Notes: generated by a model not told the origin, from the sequence alone. Positions 21,545-31,446 are shown, numbered from the stretch's first letter. The stretch: 64,000 nucleotides of DNA from Oxalobacteraceae sp. CFBP 13730 (GCA_014841835.1 JACYUQ010000001.1:744001-808000), one strand, 5' to 3'. Numbers and translations: made by a program.

Positions 21545-21572
21545 CCGGTGCTGCATCCCCATGCAGCACCGG
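21545..21572. other. Perfect 12-bp hairpin between DUF2946 and TonB receptor genes
   Basis: Arms CCGGTGCTGCAT and ATGCAGCACCGG enclose a CCCC tetraloop. No T-run follows on the plus strand, so it is not a standard terminator. It lies 20 nt after the DUF2946 stop and 52 nt before the receptor start. It could act in mRNA processing, as an attenuator, or as a DNA operator. Confidence 0.7.
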
Positions 21573-21623
21573 TGGACCATGCGCGACGCGCCACCAGCAC
21601 CCGTCGCGCGCACAGGAAATGCA

Positions 21624-23771
21624 ATGACCCCATGTCTTCACGCCAGGCCGCGCACGATCGCGGTCGCTCTGGGCTTTACCTTCGTCGTCCCCTTGCAGGC
21701 GTACGCCCAAACCATCCCCACCGTCGAAATCACGGCAGATGCGCCGCGCGCGGGCAGTCTGCTCGACCTCGACACGCCGCTCGATACTGCCAGCCGCCTT
21801 GGCTTGAGCGCACGTGAAACCCCCGCCACCGTCACGGTCGTCGACCGCGCACTGATCGACGTGCGGGGCGCCCAGGACACGCAGGAAATCCTGCGCGCGA
21901 TCCCCGGCGTGACCGCCCACAATGCGCCGGGCAATATCGGCGTGAGCTACCGGGGCTTTGGCAGCGGCTCGATCAGCCAGCTGTTCAACGGCATCAACGT
22001 CCAGTACGCGATCGCCGCGCGCCCCGTTGACAGCTGGATCATCGACCGGGTCGAAGCCATCGGCGGACCATCAAGCTTCCTGTTTGGCTCGGGCGCAGTC
22101 GGCGGCTCGATCAACTACATCACCAAACTGGCCGAGGCGCGCGAATTTTCAGAAGCCCAGGCACGGCTTGGCGCGCATGGCTTGAAAGAAGCATCGGTCG
22201 GCCTGAATCGCCAGCTGAGCGATGGCCAGTACGCGCGTATTGACATCAACCATCGCGACACCGACAGCCCGATCGACGGCGTCGACAGCCGCTCGACCCA
22301 GCTGGCCGCATCCCTGCTGTCGCAGTTCGGGCGCGGCGTGACGCACACGCTGGCCTATGAATTCCAGCAGGAAGACGTGGACCGGCCGTACTGGGGCACC
22401 CCGCTGGCCAACCCGATCGCCGGCCAGGCACGCATTCTCGAGGCCACGCGCTTCAAGAACTACAACAGTGCCGACGGCGTCTACGACCAGCGCGTGCACT
22501 GGCTGCGCTCGATCGGCAAGTGGCAGGTCAGCGACGCGCTGCAGCTCACGAACACGCTGTATCTGTACGATGCGCTGCGCGACTACCGCAACGTCGAGAC
22601 CTACCGCTTCAACCCGTCCAACACGGCTGTGATCCGCTCGGGGGCCCTGCTCCAGCGCCACGATCAGCGCATGGTGGGCGACCGTCTCGACGGCGTGTAC
22701 AAAAGCCGCATTGGCGCGCGCCGCAGCGACTGGGCCTTTGGCCTGGACGTCAGCGTCAACAAGCAGACGCGCTTCCCGAACAGCCTGCCCGCCACGGTCA
22801 GCACGGTCGACCCGTACGACTTCGTCACCGAACGCTTCTTCGCCGTGCCCGGCATGAGCCCGGGCTTCCGACCCGACCGCGACAACAAGGTCACCACAAC
22901 GGCCCTGTATATCGAGAACCGCACGGCGCTGGTGCCCACCCTGAACCTGGTGACCGCGCTGCGCCACGAGCGCATCGAACTCGATCTGACCAACCGTCGC
23001 GAGGTCACGCCTGCCAGCCCGGGCAGCTTCGAACGCAGCTACACGCCAACGACGGGCCGCCTTGGCCTGGTGTGGGATGTCACGCCCGCCATGAATCTGT
23101 ATGCGCAATACGCGACGGCGGCCGATCCGCCGTCCGGCGTGCTATCGACCGCCTCGTTCGCGGACGTGCGCACCAACAGCGAACTGACCACCGGGCGCCA
23201 GTTCGAAGTGGGCAGCAAGCTGGGATTCTGGGACGGCAAGGGCACGGCAACGCTGGCCGCGTACCACATCACGCGCAAGAACATTGCGACGCAGGATCCG
23301 AACAACAGCGCCCTGACCCTGCTGGTGGGCGAGCAGACATCGCAAGGCGTCGAGCTGGCCGTGGGCCTGCAGCCAACGCGCCGCCTTGGTCTGCAGGGCA
23401 ACGTCACCTACGTAGATGCCGAGTACCAGAACTACCGCCAAGGCAACGTGTCGCTGGTCGGGAAGACGCCAGTCAACACGCCAGCGACCGTGGCCAACGT
23501 GTGGCTGTCGTACGCCATCACGCCGGCGCTGCAGACGAACGTCGGCGTGCGCCGGGTCGGCAAGGTGTATGCGGACGCGGCCAACACGCTGTACTGGCCG
23601 GATTACACGTTCGTCGACCTGGGTCTCTCCTATCAGGTCAGCCGCGACGTCACGCTGGTCGGGCGCGTGCGCAATCTGACGGACCGGATCTACGCCGCCA
23701 ACGTGAACAGCACGATGGCGTACCTGGGCGCGGCGCGCACGGCGGACGTGTCGGTGCGCGTGGCGTTCTGA
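21624..23771 (+). CDS. TonB-dependent outer-membrane receptor
   Basis: A 715-residue siderophore-type receptor. A signal peptide ending in QAYAQ is followed by a possible TonB box (TIPTVEITAD). The plug domain runs over about 60-170, with ETPATVTVVDRALIDVRGAQ and VSYRGFGSG, followed by a beta-barrel with alternating strands ending in VSVRVAF with terminal Phe. The family resembles FhuE/FpvA-like ferric siderophore receptors, but the ligand cannot be read from sequence. A PepSY-type membrane protein follows after 13 nt, a common pairing for reductive iron release. Start at 21624 chosen for the signal peptide and an AGGAAA site. Confidence 0.93.
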   Translation: MTPCLHARPRTIAVALGFTFVVPLQAYAQTIPTVEITADAPRAGSLLDLDTPLDTASRLGLSARETPATVTVVDRALIDVRGAQDTQEILRAIPGVTAHNAPGNIGVSYRGFGSGSISQLFNGINVQYAIAARPVDSWIIDRVEAIGGPSSFLFGSGAVGGSINYITKLAEAREFSEAQARLGAHGLKEASVGLNRQLSDGQYARIDINHRDTDSPIDGVDSRSTQLAASLLSQFGRGVTHTLAYEFQQEDVDRPYWGTPLANPIAGQARILEATRFKNYNSADGVYDQRVHWLRSIGKWQVSDALQLTNTLYLYDALRDYRNVETYRFNPSNTAVIRSGALLQRHDQRMVGDRLDGVYKSRIGARRSDWAFGLDVSVNKQTRFPNSLPATVSTVDPYDFVTERFFAVPGMSPGFRPDRDNKVTTTALYIENRTALVPTLNLVTALRHERIELDLTNRREVTPASPGSFERSYTPTTGRLGLVWDVTPAMNLYAQYATAADPPSGVLSTASFADVRTNSELTTGRQFEVGSKLGFWDGKGTATLAAYHITRKNIATQDPNNSALTLLVGEQTSQGVELAVGLQPTRRLGLQGNVTYVDAEYQNYRQGNVSLVGKTPVNTPATVANVWLSYAITPALQTNVGVRRVGKVYADAANTLYWPDYTFVDLGLSYQVSRDVTLVGRVRNLTDRIYAANVNSTMAYLGAARTADVSVRVAF

Positions 23772-23784
23772 CGGGGAGTCCGGC

Positions 23785-25350
23785 ATGAAGGCACAACTCA
23801 AACGCTGGCTGTTCCTGACCCACCGCTGGCTGGGCATCGGTGGCTGCGTGCTGTTTGCGATGTGGTTCGCATCGGGCATCGTGATGATGTACGTCGGCTA
23901 CCCGAAGCTGACCGATGCCGAACGGCTGGCGCATCTGCCGGCACTGTCGCAGAACGCCCCGCTGCTGGCACCAAACGTGGCGCTGGCTAGGGCCGGTATC
24001 TCCAAGCCGCTGGACGGGTTGCGCCTGGCGGTGTCCAGTGGCGGGCGCGCCGTGTATGTAGCAACGCCGGTTGCGAGCGGCAAGCGCGGCGCCGTCGTCA
24101 TCGACGCCATCAGCGGCGCGCGCGTGGAAACGGTAAACGGAGCGCGGGCACTGGCCAGCGCTGCCGCCTGGGCCGGTCCCGGCGTGAACGTGCATTACCA
24201 GGACGTGATCGACGAAGACGCCTTCACCCATTCGCGCGGACTCGATGCGCAGCGCCCGTTGCACCGGGTTGAAGTGGATGACGCAGATCGCACGCTGCTG
24301 TACGTGTCGGGAAAGAGCGGCGAAGTCGTGCGCGACGCAACGCGCAGCGAACAGTTGTGGAATTACGCAGGCGCCTGGATCCACTGGCTGTATCCGTTTC
24401 GCGGCAATGTGTTCCAGCCTTACTGGACCAATATCGTCAATTACCTGGCGATTGCCGGCATCGCGGCAGCGCTGTCGGGCACCGTGGCCGGCATCCTGCG
24501 CTGGCGTTTTCGTACGCCCTATCGCAGCGGTGCACGCACGCCCTACCCGACTGCGATGATGCGCTGGCACCACGTGACCGGCCTGCTGTTTGCGCTGGTG
24601 ACGATTGCATGGATCTTCAGCGGCCTGATGTCGATGAACCCCTGGCACATCTTCGACACCGGCGCGCCGAAGCTGCGCATGGAGGCGCTGCAGGGCGGAC
24701 CATTGACGCTGACAACGCAAGACGCTGCGCCGCCAGCGCTGCTGGCCGCCAGCACGGGCGCCGTGCGCGAGCTGCGCTGGGTGCGCGTGCTGGGCCAGAA
24801 CCGTGTGCTGGCCTACCATGCGGGCGGCGCGCCGCAGGTGCTGGACAGCCAGGCCGCGCGGCCGCTGACGCTCGACGCGGCGGCGCTGCAGGCTGCCGCC
24901 GCGCACCTGGTCGACGCACCCATCGCGCGGGTCGAGCAACTGGTTGATTACGACCTGTATTACTACGCACGCGATGCGCACACGATGATGGGCGGTGCCG
25001 ACAAGCCGCTGCCGGTGCTGCGCCTCGTGTTCGCCGATCCGCACGCCACCTGGGTCCATCTCGACCCACATACGGGTGCGGTACTGGGCCACATCGACAG
25101 CGGCAAGCGCGCCAGCCGCTGGCTGTTCGCGATGCTGCATTCGTGGGACTGGCTGCCGCTGCTCGAGCGGCGCCCGTTGTGGGACATCGTGCTGGTCGTG
25201 CTGAGCCTCGGTGGTTTGCTGCTCAGCGTGACGGGCGTGGTGATCGGGTGGCGCCGGCTTGGCAAGAAGCTGCGCCCGGCGGGCGTCAACCCGCCGCGTG
25301 CCGCCGCGTCTGCGCCGCATCCGGTGCCGGCAACCGGTCGACATGGTTGA
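23785..25350 (+). CDS. PepSY-associated TM helix (PiuB-like) membrane protein
   Basis: A 521-residue inner-membrane protein. The N-terminus MKAQLKRWLFLTHRWLGIGG and the membrane helices at about 15-37, 215-240, 262-282 and 465-488 match the PepSY_TM family, whose members are thought to act in iron or siderophore reduction or transport. Conserved His residues at helix ends (HRW, MRWHHV, LHSWDW) could bind heme. GGGGAG lies upstream of the ATG. It forms an operon with the TonB receptor. Its last 65 nt overlap, tail to tail, the 3' end of the desaturase gene on the other strand. Confidence 0.9.
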   Translation: MKAQLKRWLFLTHRWLGIGGCVLFAMWFASGIVMMYVGYPKLTDAERLAHLPALSQNAPLLAPNVALARAGISKPLDGLRLAVSSGGRAVYVATPVASGKRGAVVIDAISGARVETVNGARALASAAAWAGPGVNVHYQDVIDEDAFTHSRGLDAQRPLHRVEVDDADRTLLYVSGKSGEVVRDATRSEQLWNYAGAWIHWLYPFRGNVFQPYWTNIVNYLAIAGIAAALSGTVAGILRWRFRTPYRSGARTPYPTAMMRWHHVTGLLFALVTIAWIFSGLMSMNPWHIFDTGAPKLRMEALQGGPLTLTTQDAAPPALLAASTGAVRELRWVRVLGQNRVLAYHAGGAPQVLDSQAARPLTLDAAALQAAAAHLVDAPIARVEQLVDYDLYYYARDAHTMMGGADKPLPVLRLVFADPHATWVHLDPHTGAVLGHIDSGKRASRWLFAMLHSWDWLPLLERRPLWDIVLVVLSLGGLLLSVTGVVIGWRRLGKKLRPAGVNPPRAAASAPHPVPATGRHG

Positions 25351-26080
25351 TGGTCACGAGGCGCACGAACGAGAGGATGCGGATGACGAGCCAGCCCGCA
25401 TCGAACTCCCACCACTTCATCGACAGCTTGGCCGAAGCCGGGTTGGCGTGGTGGTTGTTGTGCAGTTCGGCGCCGCCGAAAATGATCCCGATCGGGAAGA
25501 AGTTGCGTGACCCTTCCTTGGTCTGGAAGTTACGGTAGCCCACCACGTGGAAGATCCCGTTGATGAAGCCCGAAGCCCAGAATGGCAGGATCGAAAACTG
25601 GAACAGCCAGATCAAAAAGCCGTTGGTCACGCCGAACGCCAGTATTTCCAGCGCCAGAAACAGGAACGCGCCGCGGAAGCGGTGCTTCGTGTACAGGTGC
25701 GCGTCCATCCAGTCTTCCTTGATGCCCACGCCGTAGGTCTTGATCAGGTCCGCGTTGCGGGCGGCCTTGCGGTACAGCAGCGTGCCCTTGGTCAGGATGG
25801 TCCAGAGGCCGTGGATCTGCGGGCTGTGCGGGTCGTCGACCGTGTCGCATTTGGCGTGGTGCTTGCGGTGCACCGCCACCCAGGCCTTGGCCGTCACGCC
25901 GTAGGTCGTCAGCCAGATCCACAGGCGAAACAGCTGGCACAGCAGCGGGTGGAACGTGATCGCGCGGTGGCTGCGCGAACGGTGCAGATACAGTTCGCTG
26001 GCAAACACGGTCATGATGTACGACGCGGCCATGGTGAGCGCGACGCCCGTTGGGGTGAGCTGGATGAATCCTTCGAACAC
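25286..26080 (-). CDS. Acyl-CoA/fatty acid desaturase
   Basis: A 264-residue membrane di-iron desaturase, probably introducing a cis double bond into acyl chains for membrane fluidity. The three histidine boxes are present: HRSRSH (33-38), HRKHH (71-75) and HNNHH near the C-terminus (ELHNNHHANP). Hydrophobic segments lie at about 10-28, 45-62 and 140-185. The likely start is GTG at 26080 with GGGAG 7 nt upstream. The 3' end overlaps the convergent PepSY gene by 65 nt. Confidence 0.92.
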   Translation of the reverse strand: MFEGFIQLTPTGVALTMAASYIMTVFASELYLHRSRSHRAITFHPLLCQLFRLWIWLTTYGVTAKAWVAVHRKHHAKCDTVDDPHSPQIHGLWTILTKGTLLYRKAARNADLIKTYGVGIKEDWMDAHLYTKHRFRGAFLFLALEILAFGVTNGFLIWLFQFSILPFWASGFINGIFHVVGYRNFQTKEGSRNFFPIGIIFGGAELHNNHHANPASAKLSMKWWEFDAGWLVIRILSFVRLVTINHVDRLPAPDAAQTRRHAAG

Positions 26081-26230
26081 GTTGTTTCTCCCTGTTGTAC
26101 ACGGTCTGTGGACGTAACGACGTCCTGACAATGCGACAAGAGTAACGTGCGACTACTGGTTTCTAATGGTTGAGCAGAGCGGTATTTCGGGGCCTGTTTG
26201 CGTGACAAATGCCGCCCCTTCTACCGCGCG

Positions 26231-27544
26231 TCAGCCGATCATGCCGAGCGCCCTGACCTGCTTCACCCACTGCGGGTATTCGTTCATCAACAGATCGTAC
26301 AGCGCGGCGTCGGGATACTCGTCGGGCGAGGCCACCGAAAAGAAATCGGCGTTGTCGACCAGGCGCCCATCGAGCTCGTCGAGCTTTTCAAGGAACGGGA
26401 AATCCGAGTCGGCAAAGCTGGCCAGCGCCCTGGCTTTCGACTTGCGCCCTTTGCCGATGCCCATGAACTGCCAGAAGATCGGCTCGCGGCTGGCCCAGCG
26501 CAGCTGGCGTTCGGTCAGCGGCTTGTCGGATGTCGAACCGTCGGTAACGAACATCACGTACACCGGCACGGCAGCCTTGGCCACGGCACGGCGCTCGCCG
26601 CCACGCGCATCCGGAAAGTAATGGCGGCGCACGGCTTCGATCGCGGCGCCGTAGCGCGTGTCGCCTTCGAGCGGGTGCCGCGTGATGATGCCCTTGATGT
26701 AGTTCGGCCAGTTCGACAGCCCCATCGCCTCGCCCTGGTGGACGTTGCGGCCAAACAGGAACACGTCGATCTCGCCATCGTCATCGAAGCGGCAGCCCAG
26801 CGCCAGAATGCGCTCGGCGAATTTCTGCACCAGACCCTTGCTGTACAAGGCGCTCATCGAACCGGAGATGTCGAGCACCAGGCAGACCTTGGCACGATGC
26901 TGCGCGAGTCCCGCTTTTTCCAGCGACACGGCAGCCGACTTGACCAGATTGACCAGCTGCGGCGCGGCCTGGGCCACGCGCTTTTCGAGGTCGACCGATG
27001 ATGTTGGCAAAGCTTGGGGAGCATCGTCCGCCACCGCGCCGCCAAAGTGGCGAACCAGCGCATCCAGGCCCCCGTTGAAGCCCTGCCCCACGGCCATGAA
27101 ACGCCAGCCACCATCCTTGCGATACAGCTCGCCCAGCATGACGGCACGCTCGCCGGCAAAGTCGCTGCCGCTGAAGGTGAAGCGTGCGAACTCGCCTTGC
27201 GGCCCAACCAGGCGCAGATAGCCGGTCTGCAGTTGCGCCATCGTCGCTGCGCCCTCGGTGCTGGCAACGATGCTGACGCGCTCGACCCAGCCAGGTAGCC
27301 GCGCGAGCTGGAAACTGAAGCCTGCAGTATCCTGACCCACCGCACCCAGCGCCACGCCACCGCACGGTGTCGCGCTCTGGTTGAAGAAGGTCATGTAGCG
27401 TTCGTCGGCCAGCTTGCCGCCGGCGCTAAGTGCAAAGCACGCGACATCGAGCGCTAGACCCTGGGCCGATACGCCCGCTTGCAGCACGCCGTCTGGCGCT
27501 ACGGTGGACAGGGGCAGGCGCTGGCCCCGGGAGAGTGCTTGCAT
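26231..27544 (-). CDS. TerD-domain protein with C-terminal vWA domain
   Basis: A 437-residue cytoplasmic protein. Residues 1-180 are a TerD-like calcium-binding domain: LDVACFALSAGGKLADERYM, GFSFQLARLPGWVERVSIVAS, FARFTFSGSDFAGERAVMLGELYRKDGGW. After a linker, residues 220-437 form a vWA domain with an intact MIDAS (DISGSMSALY, TRYGAA, VMFVTDGSTSD). This TerD-vWA fusion (TerF/TerX-like) belongs to the tellurite/stress 'ter' gene set. The TerC-CBS gene lies 38 nt upstream on the same strand, so they form an operon. No terZ/A/B genes are seen. Confidence 0.9.
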   Translation of the reverse strand: MQALSRGQRLPLSTVAPDGVLQAGVSAQGLALDVACFALSAGGKLADERYMTFFNQSATPCGGVALGAVGQDTAGFSFQLARLPGWVERVSIVASTEGAATMAQLQTGYLRLVGPQGEFARFTFSGSDFAGERAVMLGELYRKDGGWRFMAVGQGFNGGLDALVRHFGGAVADDAPQALPTSSVDLEKRVAQAAPQLVNLVKSAAVSLEKAGLAQHRAKVCLVLDISGSMSALYSKGLVQKFAERILALGCRFDDDGEIDVFLFGRNVHQGEAMGLSNWPNYIKGIITRHPLEGDTRYGAAIEAVRRHYFPDARGGERRAVAKAAVPVYVMFVTDGSTSDKPLTERQLRWASREPIFWQFMGIGKGRKSKARALASFADSDFPFLEKLDELDGRLVDNADFFSVASPDEYPDAALYDLLMNEYPQWVKQVRALGMIG

Positions 27545-27582
27545 GATCGTGTCCCTGTCAAAAACGGTCGTTCAACTAAGCG

Positions 27583-29142
27583 TCAAAGCGGATCGGCAAT
27601 GCGCGTGACCAGCACCGACGCGATACGGCGTTCCAGCACCTCTTCAACTTCCATGCGCAGACCCTCGATCTCGATGCCGTCGCCCACCAGCGGCAAGGTG
27701 CCGAAGCGCTCGAGCATCAGGCCGGCCAGCGACGTGTAGTCGTCGGTGTCACCCACCAGCGCATCCACCTCGAGCACCTGTTCCAGGTAGTGCAGGTCGG
27801 CCGTGCCATCCACGCGCCAGCGCCCGCCCCCAAGGTCCTGCACGACGGGCTGCTCGTCTTCGTCCGGGAATTCGCCGGCGATGGCTTCGAGGATGTCGAT
27901 CGGCGTGACCAGGCCCTGCAAGGTGCCGTATTCGTCGGCGATAAGAACCAGCTGGCCGTGCGAGCGCTTCAGGCGGTCCATCACTTTCAACACGCCGCTC
28001 GCATCGGGCACGATGATCGGCACGCGGATATGGTTCGCATCGATCGCGCCCGACAGCGCCAGGTCGGCAATCAGATCCTTGGCGCGCGCGACGCCGATCA
28101 CTTCATCGAGCTCGCCCCGGCACACCGGGAAGAAGCCATGTGGCGTGGCCAGGAGCTGGGCGCGGATCGTGTCGGCATCGTCCTCGATATTGATCCACGA
28201 GATGTCCGAGCGGTTGGTCATGATCGAGCGCACAGAGCGCTGCGACAGGCTCAGGACACCGCTGACCATATTGCGCTCTTCAAGCTCGAAGGTCGGCTCG
28301 TCCGGCTTTTGCTTCTGCTGCTTGTTCGTGACCGTCTCCGGCTCGTCGCCCGGCTCGATCCCGCGCGTGCTGCCCAGCAGGCGCAGTACCGCATCGGCCG
28401 TGCGGTCGCGCAGCGGGATGTGCGCATCCTGCTTGACGAAGTTGCGGCGCGCCAGCTGGTTGAGCAGCTCGATCACGACCGAGAAGCCGATCGCGGCGTA
28501 CAGGTAACCCTTGGGGATATGGAAGCCCAAGCCTTCGGCGATCAGCGACAGGCCGATCATCAAGAGGAAACTCAGGCACAGCACGACGACGGTCGGATGC
28601 GCGTTGACAAAGCGCGTGAGCGGCTTGGAGGCGAACAGCATGACGCCCATCGAGATCACGACGGCGGCCATCATGACGCCCAGCTCGTCGACCATGCCGA
28701 CGGCAGTGATCACGGCGTCGAGCGAGAACACGGCGTCGAGCACGATAATCTGCGCGACGACGGCGGCGAAGCTCGCGTAGGCGCGCTTGCCGGTGGCGAC
28801 CTGCAGCTTGCCTTCGACGCGCTCGTGCAGCTCCATCGTGGCCTTGGCCAGCAAAAAGAAACCACCCACCAGCAAAATCAGGTCGCGCCCGGAGAACGTC
28901 AGCGGGCCGAGGGCAATCAGGGGTGCGGTGAGTTTGACGAGCCAGGCGATGACGGTGAGCAGGCCAAGACGCATGATCATGGCGAGCGACAGGCCGACAA
29001 GGCGGGCTTGGTCGCGCTGGTGCGGGGGGAGTTTGTCCGCCAGGATGGCGATGAAGATCAGGTTGTCGATGCCAAGGACGATCTCGAGCACGACAAGGGT
29101 GAACAAGCCGACCCAGATATTTGGGTCAAAAAGCCATTCCAT
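27583..29142 (-). CDS. TerC-family membrane protein with CBS and CorC_HlyC domains
   Basis: A 519-residue protein. Residues 1-235 are a multi-helix TerC domain with the conserved [20 protein letters not shown] and [18 protein letters not shown] acidic motifs in membrane helices. A paired CBS domain follows (about 290-420), then a CorC_HlyC transporter-associated domain (about 430-510). This is the YoaE/YegH-type architecture, thought to move metal ions (Mn2+ or related), but not proven here. It is the first gene of a two-gene unit with the TerD-vWA protein. Confidence 0.92.
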   Translation of the reverse strand: MEWLFDPNIWVGLFTLVVLEIVLGIDNLIFIAILADKLPPHQRDQARLVGLSLAMIMRLGLLTVIAWLVKLTAPLIALGPLTFSGRDLILLVGGFFLLAKATMELHERVEGKLQVATGKRAYASFAAVVAQIIVLDAVFSLDAVITAVGMVDELGVMMAAVVISMGVMLFASKPLTRFVNAHPTVVVLCLSFLLMIGLSLIAEGLGFHIPKGYLYAAIGFSVVIELLNQLARRNFVKQDAHIPLRDRTADAVLRLLGSTRGIEPGDEPETVTNKQQKQKPDEPTFELEERNMVSGVLSLSQRSVRSIMTNRSDISWINIEDDADTIRAQLLATPHGFFPVCRGELDEVIGVARAKDLIADLALSGAIDANHIRVPIIVPDASGVLKVMDRLKRSHGQLVLIADEYGTLQGLVTPIDILEAIAGEFPDEDEQPVVQDLGGGRWRVDGTADLHYLEQVLEVDALVGDTDDYTSLAGLMLERFGTLPLVGDGIEIEGLRMEVEEVLERRIASVLVTRIADPL

Positions 29143-29236
29143 TAGGTGTGTTTGGTAGTGATTGGCACGTCATTGTACGCGATCACGTCGTCAATCAACC
29201 AGATCCGGAGGGTCGCCGTTGTATTGGCGTCGCTCG

Positions 29237-30067
29237 TCAAAACTGTCGCTCGACCGCAGGTTTGGCTGCCTGCACCGGCAGCAGCGGCTCGATCAGCTGG
29301 CGGCTCAAAGTGGGCGCGAGCGGCGTGTCGGTCCCTACTTTGGCCGGCCAGTGGCGCGGCAGGTAGTGGCTGCCGAACAGGCGGTCCAGGAACGGCAGCG
29401 TGGACGCGTAGTTGCGGTTGATGTGCTCGTGCCGGCTGTGGTGCCAGTGATGAAAGGCCGGCGTCGTAACAAACCATTCGAGCGGGCCGAAGCGCCAGCG
29501 CAGGTTGGCGTGGATGAAGAAGCCCCATAACGTACCCAGCACGATCAGTGCGGCGGGCGCAGCGCTGCCGGCCGCTGTCGGGCTGGCCAGGCCCAGCAGA
29601 TACAGCGGCACGATGCCGAACAGGCGCGTGATAACCATGTCGACGGGATGGCTGCGCGTATTGGCCAGGAAGTGCATGCGTTCGGTGCTGTGGTGCAGCG
29701 CATGGAAACGCCACAGCCACGGCAGCTCGTGGCTGAGCCGGTGGCCCCAGTAGAAGCCGGTTTCGGCGATCATGAAAGCCAGCACCATGCGCACGGCGAG
29801 CGGCAAGCCGGCGATGGCGGTGATCAAGGCATCCGGCACCACCCAGGCTGCCAGCGCGGCCAGCAGCGCCATCGGCGCGCTCAGCAGTACGATCGGCACC
29901 AGGCTGCTGAGGAAATAGTATGCGAGGTTCTGCCGCAACTCGCCGTTCGGCCCGTCGTGGCGCACGCCGAACCAGCGCTCCAGCGGCACGAACAGGGCAG
30001 TGAGCAGGATCAGCCAGACGCACAGGCGTAGTGCGCTGGCGGCGAATTCGGCGGGTGAAGAGTGCAT
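29237..30067 (-). CDS. Sterol desaturase/fatty acid hydroxylase family protein
   Basis: A 276-residue membrane protein with helices at about 10-30, 45-75, 85-105 and 148-178. The di-iron histidine motifs are HRLSH (109-113), HALHH (122-126) and HHWHHSRHEH. This is the fatty acid hydroxylase superfamily, acting on lipid alkyl chains. It shares orientation with the PEP-CTERM gene 54 nt upstream and the TerC gene 94 nt downstream, but a functional link is not evident. Confidence 0.9.
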   Translation of the reverse strand: MHSSPAEFAASALRLCVWLILLTALFVPLERWFGVRHDGPNGELRQNLAYYFLSSLVPIVLLSAPMALLAALAAWVVPDALITAIAGLPLAVRMVLAFMIAETGFYWGHRLSHELPWLWRFHALHHSTERMHFLANTRSHPVDMVITRLFGIVPLYLLGLASPTAAGSAAPAALIVLGTLWGFFIHANLRWRFGPLEWFVTTPAFHHWHHSRHEHINRNYASTLPFLDRLFGSHYLPRHWPAKVGTDTPLAPTLSRQLIEPLLPVQAAKPAVERQF

Positions 30068-30121
30068 GGTGATTTACAACCGGATAGCAGCAGGCTTGCT
30101 TGCCGCTACCTGGCTGTCTTC

Positions 30122-30865
30122 TCAGACCTGTGCGTTGCGGCGACGGCGCGCCATGAAACCGATCAGGCCCAGGCCGCCGAGCAGCATGGTCCAGGTGGCT
30201 GGCTCGGGCACCTCGGCGTTCAGCGCGACGTTATCGAGCAGCATGAATGGCGGCGCGCCCGGCGCCGTGCCGCGGGCAAGGAACGACAGCATTTCGCTCG
30301 CGCTGGTGGCGGTAAAGGCCATCGTGGCCGGCTTCCAGCCGCTGAAGCCGTCATCCGGAATGCTCAGCTTGGTGGTGTTCTGGGTGGCCTTGCCAAAGCC
30401 GACCTGCCAGTAATTGTCGTAGTTGGCGCCGACGAAGCCGGATTGCTGGGCCAGCGCGAAATCAAAGGTCAACAGGTACGAGGTGCCGATCGTCAGGCCG
30501 TTGATCAGCTGGGACAGTTGGCCCGGGTAGTACTGCGAATCCGACGCGAAGAAATTGCCGCCAGTTGGCGAGGCGGTGAAGCCGTTCTTGATGCCTTCCA
30601 GTCGCAGCGCCGACGTGGTCGTGGTGGCGGTAGCACCATCGAGGACGAAGTTGTAGCCGCCCGAGCCGCCGGTACCTTCCTTGCTGGTCCAGCCGGTCAG
30701 CGTGGTGCCCTTGGCGTCGATCGTCGTGCCGTTGATTTTCTTGTTGCCACCATTCGAGGTCAGCTCGAAATTGCCGTTCTGGACCAGGATCGGGCCGGCG
30801 TGGGCGATGCCCGCGCTGAAGGTGATGAAGGCGGACAGCAACAGCAGAACTGACTTGATGCGCAT
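30122..30865 (-). CDS. PEP-CTERM sorting domain surface protein
   Basis: A 247-residue exported protein. The signal peptide ends at GIAHAGP. A Gly/Thr-rich beta-type domain follows, resembling lectin-like or DUF642-type modules (NGNFELTSNG, GWTSKEGTGG). The C-terminus is a classic PEP-CTERM tail: VPEPATW, a hydrophobic helix, then an Arg-rich cluster. It would be processed by an exosortase and placed in extracellular polysaccharide. No exosortase is visible in the window. The start at 30865 is chosen for the signal peptide; the frame is open to 30964. Confidence 0.9.
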   Translation of the reverse strand: MRIKSVLLLLSAFITFSAGIAHAGPILVQNGNFELTSNGGNKKINGTTIDAKGTTLTGWTSKEGTGGSGGYNFVLDGATATTTTSALRLEGIKNGFTASPTGGNFFASDSQYYPGQLSQLINGLTIGTSYLLTFDFALAQQSGFVGANYDNYWQVGFGKATQNTTKLSIPDDGFSGWKPATMAFTATSASEMLSFLARGTAPGAPPFMLLDNVALNAEVPEPATWTMLLGGLGLIGFMARRRRNAQV

Positions 30866-31269
30866 GGGACGGGACTCCGTGGAAGATCGACGTTGATGAC
30901 GGGTAGCGGCATCGCCTGAGCTCTTCACCGCCCAGACAATGAAACTTTTGTAGATTATTATCAATTTTTATTGCTTGCAAAATATTCTAGCAGATTCTTG
31001 GTGTGCGAAATCAATACTTATATTGCAATTTTTATTGTCGTTCATGCACCCACGAAGTTCTTCAAGTGAGGCATCGGGCAAATCGTGGTTACCACTGGTG
31101 CAACGGTGGACGAATTGCATAAAACAGTGGACGAACTGCATGCCGTGAAAACAACAGACAGGCAGCACTGCGTTATCGGGACGGCACGCATGTTGTTAAG
31201 TGGTTCGTGAAATCACGCACTGACTCAGTGCTCCCTGGCCGCGCATCCTGAAGTTTTGAGGAGATACCC
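30866..31269. other. Gene-free AT-rich intergenic region with a short direct repeat
   Basis: Between the divergent PEP-CTERM and DUF3606 genes. Notable is a 21-nt-period direct repeat: GTGGACGAATTGCAT at 31106-31120 and GTGGACGAACTGCAT at 31127-31141 (14 of 15 identical), which could be operator half-sites. AGGAG is at 31257-31263, ahead of the DUF3606 start. I see no convincing gene. Confidence 0.5.
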
Positions 31270-31446
31270 ATGTCAGATAATCTTTCGAACAAAGGCAACC
31301 CGGACCGCAACCTCATCAGTCTCACCGAGACCCATGAGGTCCGCTATTGGACTGAAGCCCTTGGCATCAGTAAGGAAGAGCTGGAGCGCGTGGTTGGCCA
31401 GGTGGGCAACAGTGCGGCCAAGGTGCGCGAGCACTTGAACAAGTGA
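31270..31446 (+). CDS. DUF3606 small protein
   Basis: A 58-residue protein matching DUF3606: N-terminal NPDRNLISLTETHEVRYWTEALG followed by a helical SKEELERVVGQVGNSAAKVREHL. Members are small, probably DNA- or protein-binding stress proteins of unknown role. GAGGAG is 7 nt before the ATG. The TGA shares its last base with the ATG of the SDR gene, so the two are translationally coupled. Confidence 0.82.
   Translation: MSDNLSNKGNPDRNLISLTETHEVRYWTEALGISKEELERVVGQVGNSAAKVREHLNK

Noticed and set aside
31106-31141. CRISPR-like array
   Set aside because: Only two 15-nt units with a 6-nt spacer; far too short and few for CRISPR.
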